A stretch of 33,430 bases of DNA, taken from PVC group bacterium. Its GTDB lineage: Bacteria; Verrucomicrobiota; Kiritimatiellia; UBA8416. How positions within the stretch are numbered: position 1 is the stretch's first letter; the number at the start of each line of letters is the position of its first letter. The translations under genes and the position numbers were made by a program. This document shows positions 1 through 7,048 of this stretch, piece by piece. The stretch spans positions 1-33,430 of the forward strand of contig PXBF01000092.1 of assembly GCA_003567005.1 (NCBI GenBank), given 5' to 3'. The notes under the pieces are model-generated. The model saw only the letters and a program-made list of their open reading frames with translations. It was not told where the DNA came from and searched no databases.

Positions 1-1
1 T

Positions 2-799
2 GCCATGCAGTGGCTCAATGTAAGTTATAGTGCATGGTTCAACGCGAAGCGAAAGCGCGTGGGACATGTATTTCAAGGACGTTTTCGCAGCACACTGATC
101 GATGGCGATGGGGCATGGTTACTGGAGGCGAGTGCGTATTTGCATCTGAATCCGGTCCGGGTATCGAAACTTGGATTGAATAAATCCGCAAATCGCGCGG
201 AATCTCTCGGGCTTGTAAAGCCGGATCCGGAATTGGTTCGTCAACGTCTGCGCATTTTGCGTGAGCACCGACGGTCTTCTTATCGATCCTATGGAAATTA
301 TGCGGCGGCTCCCGATTGGTTATACACGGGAGAAATCCTTGCACGAGCGGGAAGTAAGGAATCTTACCGTCGATATGTGCAGTCCCGTGTTACGCGCGGG
401 ATGGATACTGATGAATTCACCGATTATCGAACTAGAATTGCCATTGGTAGTCGTTCTTTTCTGGATTGGGCTCGCAGTTGTGTAAAGTCTGTTTCACAGG
501 AACAACCTGATCGTTCTTTTCTCTTCCGCCAGGTTTCTTTTGAGCGAATTGTTGCGGTTGTTGAGCAGTTCAAGGAAGAGGAGTTTGCAGCGTTTCGTGA
601 TCGCTACGGTGATTGGGGGCTGGGCATGGTGTTATATCTGGCAAGACGACGCAGCGGCTTGACATTGGCGCGGCTCGGTGAGCGGGCGGGGGGAATGACA
701 TACAAAGCCGTATTTGCTCAGGTAAAGAATATGGAGAAGAAGCTGGCAACAAACTCGGAGCTTCGCGAGATATGCAAGGATCTCGAAAATGAATTATAG
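2..799 (+). CDS. REP-associated tyrosine transposase (RAYT) with DnaA-like C-terminal domain, 5' end outside window
   Basis: The reading frame is open to the left edge, so the first ATG (base 5) is probably internal. The visible part starts in the Y1 (IS200-like) transposase core: YSAWFN carries the probable catalytic tyrosine, followed by the family block GHVFQGRFRS and LHLNPVRV. The HUH histidine motif expected upstream lies outside the window. Residues about 175-255 of the visible part form a second, helical domain (GLTLARLGERAGGMTYKAVFAQV) resembling the DNA-binding domain IV of DnaA, as seen in some RAYTs. RAYTs process single-stranded REP hairpins. A C-rich 9-bp tandem repeat begins 12 bp after the stop, consistent with such a partnership, though this is inference. 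A decayed relative lies at 3280-3833. Confidence 0.8.
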   Translation, partial: AMQWLNVSYSAWFNAKRKRVGHVFQGRFRSTLIDGDGAWLLEASAYLHLNPVRVSKLGLNKSANRAESLGLVKPDPELVRQRLRILREHRRSSYRSYGNYAAAPDWLYTGEILARAGSKESYRRYVQSRVTRGMDTDEFTDYRTRIAIGSRSFLDWARSCVKSVSQEQPDRSFLFRQVSFERIVAVVEQFKEEEFAAFRDRYGDWGLGMVLYLARRRSGLTLARLGERAGGMTYKAVFAQVKNMEKKLATNSELREICKDLENEL

Positions 800-811
800 A
801 ATATCGAGATG

Positions 812-838
812 TGACCCCTGTTGCCCCTGTTGCCCCTG
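812..838. repeat. 9-bp tandem repeat (TTGCCCCTG-type), split by the IS66 insertion
   Basis: Three units (TGACCCCTG, TTGCCCCTG, TTGCCCCTG) lie directly after the RAYT stop codon. More partial units continue on the far side of the IS66 element at 2823-2845. Removing the element and one target duplication restores a single array of four to five units. Similar C-rich short repeats are often found beside RAYT genes. Confidence 0.75.
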
Positions 839-839
839 T

Positions 840-862
840 GTAACAGTTTAGCAGATTCCGGT
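840..862 (+). repeat. IS66 left terminal inverted repeat
   Basis: A 23-bp sequence starting GTAACAGTTTAG that is the exact reverse complement of 2800-2822. The match stops at the next base inward (863 versus 2799). Confidence 0.93.
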
Positions 863-921
863 TAAGAAAGTTGAGAGTTGAGGCATTTTGTTGTTGCTTC
901 TTTTCTTTTTTTGTCGCAAAT

Positions 922-941
922 TAGGCGTATTAATACGCCTA
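922..941. promoter_or_regulatory. 20-bp perfect palindrome upstream of the IS66 genes
   Basis: The sequence TAGGCGTATTAATACGCCTA is a perfect loop-less palindrome lying 22 bp before the first ATG of the element. Its position between the left end and the first gene suggests an operator or a binding site for an element protein. It could also form a cruciform. Function is inference. Confidence 0.5.
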
Positions 942-963
942 CACATTTAGAAAGGGGCAGAAC

Positions 964-1263
964 ATGGCAAGCACATATGCGCTAAGAAAGAAGAGGGACC
1001 GGCTGGTTAGGCAGATAGAGGATAATCTCGATTTCCTGATTGGATCGGTTTCAACGAAGGGGCTCAAGTACGAGGCCTATAACCTGACAACAAAGATCGA
1101 GGGCAAGAGCCGAACCAAGCATATCCCAAAGGACATGGTGCCGCTTGTGCGCCGAATGACCAAGCGGCACCAGAAGCTCAAGGAATTGATCAAAGAGCTT
1201 GGTGAGACGAATTGGCTGCTTGTTCGCGAAGGCGTCGATCTGAGAAGTTATGGGACGCTATAA
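964..1263 (+). CDS. Small IS66-associated protein (DUF6788-like)
   Basis: A 99-residue basic, helical protein with no signal peptide or membrane segment. The C-terminal part (KRHQKLKELIKELGETNWLL) resembles the small DUF6788-type proteins commonly encoded just upstream of IS66-family transposases; this family assignment is from memory of the pattern. A purine-rich ribosome site (GAAAGGGG) lies about 7 bp before the ATG. The stop overlaps the start of the transposase gene by 14 bp in another frame, so translation of the two is probably coupled. Its role in transposition is unknown. Confidence 0.7.
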   Translation: MASTYALRKKRDRLVRQIEDNLDFLIGSVSTKGLKYEAYNLTTKIEGKSRTKHIPKDMVPLVRRMTKRHQKLKELIKELGETNWLLVREGVDLRSYGTL

Positions 1264-2794
1264 GGAAGCACCATGGGGATTTGCATGTCCCTACCAGAAT
1301 GCGTGTCCACACCTTGGAATATCCACAACATGGGCATCCATGCTTCTGTCTGATGTTGAGCGAGATGGGTATAGAGGAGGACACTATCTCATTGCTGTCG
1401 AAAAGGAGAACAAGGCACTTGACGAAGAGAACCGCGCCCTTGCGGCGCGCGTGGCTGAACTGGAATCCCGGCTGAAGCAGCAACACCGGTTGCGGTTTAA
1501 GCCGAACAGAAAAGCTTCGTCACAAGACCAGGAAGCCCCCCGCACACGCGGTGCGCCAATAGGACATCCTCCATGGCAGCGTCCCAAGCCCCGCCGCGTG
1601 GATCTCTCTGTGCCTGTGCCTGCCCCGAGCATTTGCCCACACTGTAAAGAGGAAGGTCTTAGCGCGGTTGGCAAGTCCCACGTGCAACTCCAGGAAGACA
1701 TAGTCTTGCAGCCCCGCACAGTGGTCACCGAATACGTGCATCAAATGGCCTACTGTCCAGGCTGTCGTCGCGACGTATTTCAGACAGCGGAAGGAGAGCT
1801 GCGCAACTGCGAGATTGGCCCGCTCACCAAAGCCGCCGCCGTATACCTGCGTCACGAAGTGAAGCTCTCGTATCGTGATGTCCGCAAAGTGTTTACAGGC
1901 CTTTTCGGCATGCCGTTCGTGCCGGCCTCTGCCATGGCTTTCAGTCATCGCACCGCAGAACAGGGCACACATCTGTACGAGGATCTGCGCGACAAGATCC
2001 GCGCTGCCGATGTCGTACATGGCGACGAGACGCACTGGCGCATCGACGGCAAGAGCGCACAGTTATGGTATGCGGGGAATACGCAAGTCGGGTTCTTTCA
2101 CGCTGATCATTCTCGTGGATCAGACGTGGCTGTCTCAATCTTTGGCGACCCATTCGGTGGCAACCTGGTTGCCGACAGCTATGCCGGCTACAACGCTATC
2201 AACCCGAAACGACGACAAGCATGCCTGGCTCACCTGATACGCAACGCCAAGGAAAACGCCGATCGCATCGAGCTGATGCCGGAAAACAAACAGGACAGCA
2301 ATGCGTTAGGCTTCTGTAAATCGGTGAAGAAGTTCTTTGCGCTTTGCTGTCGCATTGACCAGCGTCGCAAAAGCGGAGCCATTTCTTTCTCCGTCGCAAA
2401 GGCCTATATTCCCAGACTTCAACGGGCTCTCAATACCATCTGCATGCATCCGTTGGCCGACGCAGATGCGGAAAACCTGCGCAACCGCCTGACCGACCCC
2501 AAGCGCGACGCCCTGAAACTGTTCACATTTCTGGAGCTCAACGGTATGCCGCCGACCAATAATCATGCCGAGCAGTCCCTTCGCCTTCCAGTCATCTTTC
2601 GCAAGATCTCTTTCGGCAGTCGCTCATTACTCGGCGCGCAAACTATGGCCACCAACCTTTCGCTACTGACCACTGCGAAACGACAAAATAAAAACCCAGT
2701 CGATCTACTCAAGACACTGCTTCTGCGCGGAGGCGATACTCCGATCTCCGACATCTACGCCCCTGGCAATTTGCCAAAGATGGACTCATCATGA
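1250..2794 (+). CDS. IS66 family transposase (DDE)
   Basis: A 514-residue cut-and-paste transposase. Order of parts: a short Cys-containing N-terminus (CPYQNAC), a coiled coil at about 50-80 (EKENKALDEENRALAARVAE), a zinc-finger-like pair CPHC (129-132) and CPGC (169-172), then the DDE core with D259 (HGDETHW), D309 (VADSYAGY) and E441 (NNHAEQSLR). All three catalytic acids are present and the frame is intact, so the protein should be functional. The ATG at 1250 overlaps the upstream small ORF. This start is preferred because the coiled coil and Cys-rich segment read as genuine protein. The stop lies 6 bp before the right inverted repeat. Confidence 0.93.
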   Translation: MGRYKEAPWGFACPYQNACPHLGISTTWASMLLSDVERDGYRGGHYLIAVEKENKALDEENRALAARVAELESRLKQQHRLRFKPNRKASSQDQEAPRTRGAPIGHPPWQRPKPRRVDLSVPVPAPSICPHCKEEGLSAVGKSHVQLQEDIVLQPRTVVTEYVHQMAYCPGCRRDVFQTAEGELRNCEIGPLTKAAAVYLRHEVKLSYRDVRKVFTGLFGMPFVPASAMAFSHRTAEQGTHLYEDLRDKIRAADVVHGDETHWRIDGKSAQLWYAGNTQVGFFHADHSRGSDVAVSIFGDPFGGNLVADSYAGYNAINPKRRQACLAHLIRNAKENADRIELMPENKQDSNALGFCKSVKKFFALCCRIDQRRKSGAISFSVAKAYIPRLQRALNTICMHPLADADAENLRNRLTDPKRDALKLFTFLELNGMPPTNNHAEQSLRLPVIFRKISFGSRSLLGAQTMATNLSLLTTAKRQNKNPVDLLKTLLLRGGDTPISDIYAPGNLPKMDSS

Positions 2795-2799
2795 CCCCG

Positions 2800-2822
2800 A
2801 CCGGAATCTGCTAAACTGTTAC
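2800..2822 (-). repeat. IS66 right terminal inverted repeat
   Basis: Exact reverse complement of the left end at 840-862, immediately followed by the second copy of the 8-bp target duplication (2823-2830). Confidence 0.93.
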
Positions 2823-2842
2823 GCCCCTGTTGCCCTGTTGCC

Positions 2843-3208
2843 TTGTGCTTTTTGTTTTTGAACGGGAGCAAGGAAGCCGCCACTGTCGAAAAGCCGCTGA
2901 CGGAGGCGAGCCGAATTGTGGCGACGTCGCCTGCCATCGATTATACGCGCGAATTGTTCCTTGCGGACCAAGCATCGGAAGTGATCGAAGTAGAGGCGGG
3001 CGAGGTCGGCGAATGGCGGATTCCGTGACCGACGATCCGCGACCTGATTCCCGAAGCGGATCTGACCGCAATTAAAGAGGGTGGCGGCGATCTCGATCTG
3101 GTTTGGAAAGTCGGCGACTTTCAGTCTGTTCTGCTTCCGGTATCAGTAACCGAACTACGTAGCGTACGAAAGCTTATTCAGCAGAGATGGGTTGATACGC
3201 AAAAGTGA
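2843..3208 (+). pseudogene. Unidentified gene remnant with in-frame TGA
   Basis: One frame reads as protein on both sides of a single TGA at 3026-3028. Before it the frame reads EASRIVATSPAIDYTRELF…EVGEWRIP, and after it PTIRDLIPEADLTAIKEGGG…VWKVGDFQSVLLPVSVTELR, ending at TGA 3206-3208. Amino-acid composition is protein-like throughout, so this looks like the 3' part of one gene broken by a nonsense mutation, its 5' part lost at the RAYT/repeat junction. The first residues (from the ATG at 2843) are probably non-native. I do not recognise the family. There is no sign of selenoprotein machinery or a SECIS-like hairpin. Confidence 0.45.
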
Positions 3209-3279
3209 AAAATCTGTAAAATGTTCATATGCACGGACTGCCCATGTTTACCTATCTGGATGTTTATTCATGTTTGGAT

Positions 3280-3833
3280 TTCTCCATAGGCGATAGTATC
3301 GAGCCTATGGCGGTTATGCAAAGAGTTCCGCATGGCTGCGCACGGTTGATATCCTGCAGCGTGCCGGCAGGAACAAAGAGCAGCGTGTCGAGCGGTATCG
3401 CCGCGATATTCAGCACCAATTGAGCAAGGGGGTGGATCCTATATTGCGGGAGCGTTTGGCTGATGGTTTTGCGTTGGGAAGCGAAGCTTTCCGTGAACGC
3501 ATTCGAAAGGGAGGGAAGGGCGGTCGGGAGATTGCCGGATCAGGCAGGTTACGGCTGCGGGTATCCTTTGATGCGTTGGTCGCTTGTGTTGAGCGTCTTC
3601 GGGGAGAGGATTTCGCAACGTTCATGATGCAGCGGGGTGATTGGGCCAAGCCATTGCTTTTATGGGCATTTCGTCGATATAGCGGGATGACGCTCGCTAA
3701 GATCGGAGAGGCTGTCGGTGGAATGGACTACACTGCAGTTGCCATGGCTATCAAGCGTTTTGAACGTCGTGCCGCAAAGGAGCAGCTCTTACGGCAGCTG
3801 ATGCAAAAGATGGCGGAAGAGTGTGAAATGTGA
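3280..3833 (+). pseudogene. Decapitated RAYT transposase remnant with DnaA-like C-terminal domain
   Basis: The frame reads LHRR, a TAG at 3294-3296, then YRAYGGYAKSSAWLRTVDIL and continues open to the TGA at 3833. This aligns well with the RAYT at the left edge (EHRRSSYRSYGNYAAAPDWLYTGEIL), so the catalytic N-terminal half is deleted and the start of the remainder carries a nonsense codon. The C-terminal DnaA-domain-IV-like segment is well preserved (SGMTLAKIGEAVGGMDYTAV). An internal TTG at 3420 could in principle start a 137-residue DNA-binding protein, but no clear ribosome site is seen. It abuts an amylase remnant, suggesting that transposase insertion or deletion destroyed that gene. Confidence 0.75.
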
Positions 3834-3849
3834 AGACTTGTTCCCGTGT

Positions 3850-4078
3850 TTCCGTTGGTTGGACGCGAGCCGGAAACGATGAGCATCCAGAGGGGCTGGC
3901 CGTATTGTTAAGTAATGATGGAGACTGCACCAAATCCATGAACACGGGATCACCGGATACTGTATATACCGACATCTCAGAACATATTCAAGAGACCGTT
4001 ACAACGAATGCGGAGGGCTGGGGTGATTTTAGGTGCAACGGTAGGTCCGTGTCCGTCTGGGTACCCGTGTCCGAATGA
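3850..4078 (+). pseudogene. Alpha-amylase 3' remnant (C-terminal beta-sandwich domain only)
   Basis: The frame encodes VGWTRAGNDEHPEGLAVLLS…DTVYTDISEHIQETV…NAEGWGDFRCNGRSVSVWVP and ends in a normal TGA. This matches the C-terminal domain of GH13_5 bacterial alpha-amylases, whose consensus runs IGFTREG…GLAALITDG…DITG…INxxGWGxFxVNGGSVSIYV. The (beta/alpha)8 catalytic barrel is completely missing: the upstream sequence is the RAYT remnant, whose stop lies only about 17 bp away. A GTG at 3830 overlapping that stop could give an 82-residue product, but it would have no catalytic part. Best read as the tail of a destroyed secreted or cytosolic amylase gene. Confidence 0.75.
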
Positions 4079-4087
4079 ATAGCATGC

Positions 4088-4361
4088 TGCACCATTGGTT
4101 TTTGTGGCCTCTATATCCATCATTAGATATTGTTTATTTCTGTCATGCGTGCATTGCTAGATTGACGGTGGTCGGGGTGTTCTCTTTGTAAATCTTTTAT
4201 TATGGCACATTTGCAAAAGAGTAGGCGCGAGGATGTTATCGAAAGTATATTCTGGGCCGATCGGGGATTGAGGCGGATGCCGTTGAAATCGAGGTAATTG
4301 CGGGCACAACATCCTGATGGTGGGCCCGCTAGTCATGGCATTTAAAACATATATTATTATG
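4088..4361 (+). pseudogene. Truncated, internally deleted copy of the comM leader and gene start (fragment 1)
   Basis: From TGCACC at 4088 to about 4300 the sequence aligns with 13723-13955, the leader and first ~20 codons of the intact comM gene. It shares GTTTA…TTTCTGTCA…TTGACGGTG, GCAAAAGAGTAGG and ATGTTATCGAAAGTATATTC. At 4301-4330 it jumps to a segment matching the comM Walker A region 14521-14550 at 27 of 30 positions. The junction lies at a GCGGGCA-type microhomology, so about 560 bp were deleted. Frameshifts abolish coding. It ends in an AT-rich tail (4335-4361) that is also found after fragment 2. The sulfatase gene starts 72 bp downstream. Confidence 0.8.
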
Positions 4362-4433
4362 GGCAACGCCGCATAGATTTGTTTGTATTACATGGCAACC
4401 TTTTTCTGAGGTGGAAATTAAAAAGGAGTTTTC

Positions 4434-5948
4434 ATGCTTTCGATAAAATGGATAGAAAGGTTTTCTCGTATTACTTCTGCCGCTCACAGTTTTTTTCGAC
4501 AGAGAAAAATTGCTATCATAGCGCTATTGCTTTTTTTAAGCCGGTTCATGGCGAGTGGTCAACCCGCTGCCGGGGTTAAACCGAATGTTCTATTTATTGC
4601 TATCGACGATTGGCGCAACGATTTGGGGGCGCTCGGTGTGGAGCATATCCAAACACCCGAGGTAGACCGTTTTGCCATTGAAAGTGTCCTGTTTAGTCAG
4701 CATTACGTTCAGGTGCCGACATGCGGGGCGTCGCGAGCCAGCCTGCTCAGCGGGATGCGGCCCCGAGGTCGTGCTGCGTTAGGCAACGATGCCATACATC
4801 GACTGCATGCATCCTGGGGTGAACGCGTTCTTCCTCGCGTATTCCGGCAGCATGGATACAGAACCTATGCGCTCGGTAAAATCTCTCATCACCCCGGCGG
4901 TCTTGCAGGTAGGAACTGGGCCAATCCGCCTGAGGAATTGCCAGGTGCCTGGGATCGAAGCTGGGTTCCAGTGGGGCCTTGGAGAACGCCAGAAGCTTTA
5001 ATGCATGGCTATGCAAATGGGGTTGCGCGTGATCGTGGTGCTTCGCCCGCGTGGGAAGCGTTCGATGGGGACGACAAAAGCTATCCTGATGGATGGGTCG
5101 CCGAGGAGGCTGTGGAGAAGCTAAATGAACTGGCTGAATCTGACGAACCGTGGTTTTTTGCCGTAGGTTTTTTCAAACCGCATTTGCCGTTTGCTGCTCC
5201 CAAGGCCTACTGGGATCTGTATGATCGTGACGAAATCCCCATTCCAAAAGACAGAGTCCGGCAACCCTCTCCCTCCAGTTGGACGCGAAGCGGTGAGCTG
5301 ATGGGGAACTATGGACATGATGGCATGAATCCATATGCAAGCGGCGTGGAGAACGAAGCATATGCACAGTTGCTCCGTCACGGGTACGCGGCATCCACAT
5401 CCTATGTTGACGCGCAGGTGGGGAAAGTATTACAGCGGGTACGTGAATTGGATCTTATGGATGAATTGATCATCGTGATTTGGAGTGACCATGGTTTCGC
5501 GCTTGGTGAGCGCAACACATGGGGCAAACACAATTTGTACGAGGCTGCAGTGCGATCACCTTTGCTGATCCGCTATCCTGGCATGAAGCATGCGGGGGCT
5601 GTTAGTCGTGCCACCGTCGAGACCGTCGACATATTTCCTACTCTGACCGATTTGGCGGGGCTCCCTGTCCCGACAGGTATTCACGGCGTATCGCTACGGC
5701 CATTGCTGGGAAATCCTGCGGGTCCGTCGCTGAAGCCCGCCTACTCCTATTGGCATGGCCAGGAGACCGTGCGCGACGAGCGCTGGCGTATGATCGTTCA
5801 GGGAGCTGTTGCGGACGACAACATCCGGGCGATCGAGTTATTTGATTTCAAGAACTCAGTCGAGGGCGTACGGGTTAATCATGCTGATCACGCCGAAGTG
5901 GTCGAGCATCTCAAGGAGGCTCTTGCTGCGCCTGCGGGGCAGAATTAA
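4434..5948 (+). CDS. Secreted type I sulfatase (iduronate-2-sulfatase-like)
   Basis: A 504-residue hydrolase of sulfate esters, probably on sulfated glycans. The alkaline-phosphatase-like fold shows the metal-binding IDDWRND near the N-terminus (D58, D59), the active-site signature CGASR with C97 as the residue to be oxidised to formylglycine, and later WSDHGFALGERNTWGKHNLYE, which carries the conserved Asp-His and Lys-His pairs. The signature has Ala where most sulfatases have Pro (CxPSR); CxASR is tolerated in the family. A hydrophobic stretch (IAIIALLLFLSRFMASG, about 26-42) after a basic N-terminus looks like an unusually long signal peptide, so export is likely. AAAGGAG sits 6-7 bp before the ATG. 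Maturation would need an FGE or anSME encoded elsewhere. Confidence 0.93.
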   Translation: MLSIKWIERFSRITSAAHSFFRQRKIAIIALLLFLSRFMASGQPAAGVKPNVLFIAIDDWRNDLGALGVEHIQTPEVDRFAIESVLFSQHYVQVPTCGASRASLLSGMRPRGRAALGNDAIHRLHASWGERVLPRVFRQHGYRTYALGKISHHPGGLAGRNWANPPEELPGAWDRSWVPVGPWRTPEALMHGYANGVARDRGASPAWEAFDGDDKSYPDGWVAEEAVEKLNELAESDEPWFFAVGFFKPHLPFAAPKAYWDLYDRDEIPIPKDRVRQPSPSSWTRSGELMGNYGHDGMNPYASGVENEAYAQLLRHGYAASTSYVDAQVGKVLQRVRELDLMDELIIVIWSDHGFALGERNTWGKHNLYEAAVRSPLLIRYPGMKHAGAVSRATVETVDIFPTLTDLAGLPVPTGIHGVSLRPLLGNPAGPSLKPAYSYWHGQETVRDERWRMIVQGAVADDNIRAIELFDFKNSVEGVRVNHADHAEVVEHLKEALAAPAGQN

Positions 5949-6056
5949 GCGTGACCCATCACTGCGCTCTCCAGATTCAGAGCTTAGGCAGCCAAAGCGG
6001 GAATCTCTGAAAGTGAGATGCTTGAGCGCGAGAATGTAAGCGGAGGATTAAGAGTT

Positions 6057-6085
6057 TTGACCGGAAACGGGCAAGACGATATCTT
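6057..6085 (+). promoter_or_regulatory. Candidate sigma-70-type promoter of the toxin-antitoxin remnant
   Basis: TTGACC and TATCTT are separated by exactly 17 bp. The predicted start of transcription lies only a few bases before the antitoxin ATG at 6093, which would give an almost leaderless message. Prediction by eye only. Confidence 0.35.
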
Positions 6086-6092
6086 ACGAAGT

Positions 6093-6335
6093 ATGAATAC
6101 TACGTTATCTAGTCGAGGGCAGCTTGTTTTGACATCCTCCATTCGTCGGCGGGATCATTTGCGTCCCGGACAGTCGTTTGAGGTCGAGCGGATCGATCGT
6201 GGTGAATACCGTTTGGTTGCAAAAGAACCGGCGCCCAATGCCGGAATATGCGATTGGTAGCTTGCTTGTCCTGAGAAAGGGTATTTTGTCCCCGTCAGCT
6301 CTGAAGCAACGGACTCGCTATGCGCTATCTCGTAG
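6093..6335 (+). pseudogene. AbrB/VapB-type antitoxin, broken by an amber codon
   Basis: The start MNTTLSSRGQLVLTSSIRRRDHLRPGQ is a typical swapped-hairpin (SpoVT/AbrB) DNA-binding domain followed by FEVERIDRGEYRLV. The frame reaches …NAGICDW and stops at TAG 6258-6260. Directly beyond, in the same frame, it reads LACPEKGYFVPVSSEATDSL, the usual toxin-binding tail of this antitoxin family, up to TAG 6333-6335. A single nonsense mutation has therefore separated the DNA-binding part from the toxin-neutralising tail. A 55-residue truncated repressor could still be made. The toxin remnant begins at 6320, overlapping the end, as in normal vapBC operons. Confidence 0.7.
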
Positions 6336-6745
6336 ACGCCAATGTCTGAGTGAGGCAACCAAACCAGCCCCTGACCCGAAGGTTCTTCTCTGGCTACGGA
6401 AACATGAAGCGCTGTTGACCGTCGATCCTATTATACTTGGCGAACTTCGGTTCGGGATATTGCTTATGTCGGAAGGGAAGCGCAAAAAAACTCGAGTAAT
6501 GGTTTTCGGAAGGCATAAGACGGATTAACTGTCTGGCTTGGGATTCGGCTGTTGGTATGCGCTGGGCACAACTACTTACTGATCTGCATAAAACAGGCAA
6601 AGCAATGCCGATTAAAGACAGCATGATTGCGGCAACGGCTTTAACGCACAAACTTGTTGTGGCAACTCGTAATACGCGAGATTTTGCGAATGCCGGTGTG
6701 CAGCAGGTTGACCTTTTGCAGCAGATTCTTGCTAAGATTACATGT
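6320..6745 (+). pseudogene. VapC-type PIN-domain toxin, frameshifted
   Basis: Three frames together spell a PIN ribonuclease. Frame one reads MRYLVDANV and stops at TGA 6347. Frame two reads LSEATKPAPDPKVLLWLRKH…VDPIILGELRFGI to about 6480. Frame three reads EGIRRINCLAWDSAVGMRWAQLL…DSMIAATAL…VVATRNTRDFANAGV. PIN acidic residues are recognisable: the Asp of VDAN, Glu of ELRFG, Asp of DSMIAATA and Asp of TRDF. The second shift lies near an A7 run at 6484-6490, and a TAA at 6497-6499 also interrupts the third frame. With at least two shifts and a stop, no active toxin can be made. The 3' end runs into comM fragment 2. Confidence 0.75.
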
Positions 6746-6895
6746 GGAGCGGAAAATGTTATCGAAGGTATATTCGGGGGCGGTGCAGGGGTGGAGGCGT
6801 ATGCCGTTGAGATTGAGGTGAATGCGGGGCAGGGGGATCCGCAAGTAGTGACGGTGTGGCTGCCGGGTATGGTATTGAAATCATATATTATGAGG
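6746..6895 (+). pseudogene. comM 5' fragment (fragment 2)
   Basis: ATG at 6756-6758 begins a close match to the first ~34 codons of comM (ATGTTATCGAAGGTATATTC…), with one base missing in the G-run near 6785. After that base the comM frame is restored: [20 protein letters not shown] against [20 protein letters not shown] in the intact gene. Similarity fades around 6865 and gives way to an AT-rich tail at 6869-6895 that matches the tail after fragment 1 (19 of the first 22 positions). Unlike fragment 1, the comM leader is missing and the fragment is fused directly to the PIN-toxin remnant. A secreted SUMF1 gene starts about 150 bp downstream. Confidence 0.8.
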
Positions 6896-7048
6896 ATAGC
6901 GACTTAGTCTTAGTGAAACCATGCATTGTTTCGTTATTCAGTTCGTTGTTATTTTTAAACTTGTGATTCATATTGGTCTCGTTAATTGTCGTCGGGCAGA
7001 TGACGTTGATGTGCATGTGGTAGACATTTCTGGACTCATGGGGGACCA

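Larger units (their letters stand above)
840..2822 (+). mobile_element. Complete IS66-family insertion sequence (1983 bp)
   Basis: The ends are exact 23-bp inverted repeats, 840-862 and 2800-2822, beginning 5'-GTAACAG. IS66 elements characteristically begin with GTAA. The element is flanked by an 8-bp direct repeat GCCCCTGT (832-839 and 2823-2830), the duplication length expected for this family. It carries two overlapping genes, a small DUF6788-like ORF and the DDE transposase. TnpA and TnpB, found in classic IS66 elements, are absent. Intact ends, target duplication and open frames suggest recent, possibly still active, insertion. Confidence 0.93.

Noticed and set aside
3026..3028. In-frame TGA as a selenocysteine codon
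   Set aside because: No SECIS-like hairpin recognised, no selenoprotein genes nearby, and the setting is full of decayed genes; a nonsense mutation is simpler.
6557..6907. Intact PIN-domain protein of 116 codons
   Set aside because: It holds only the last part of a frameshifted toxin and its C-terminus is translated comM fragment 2.
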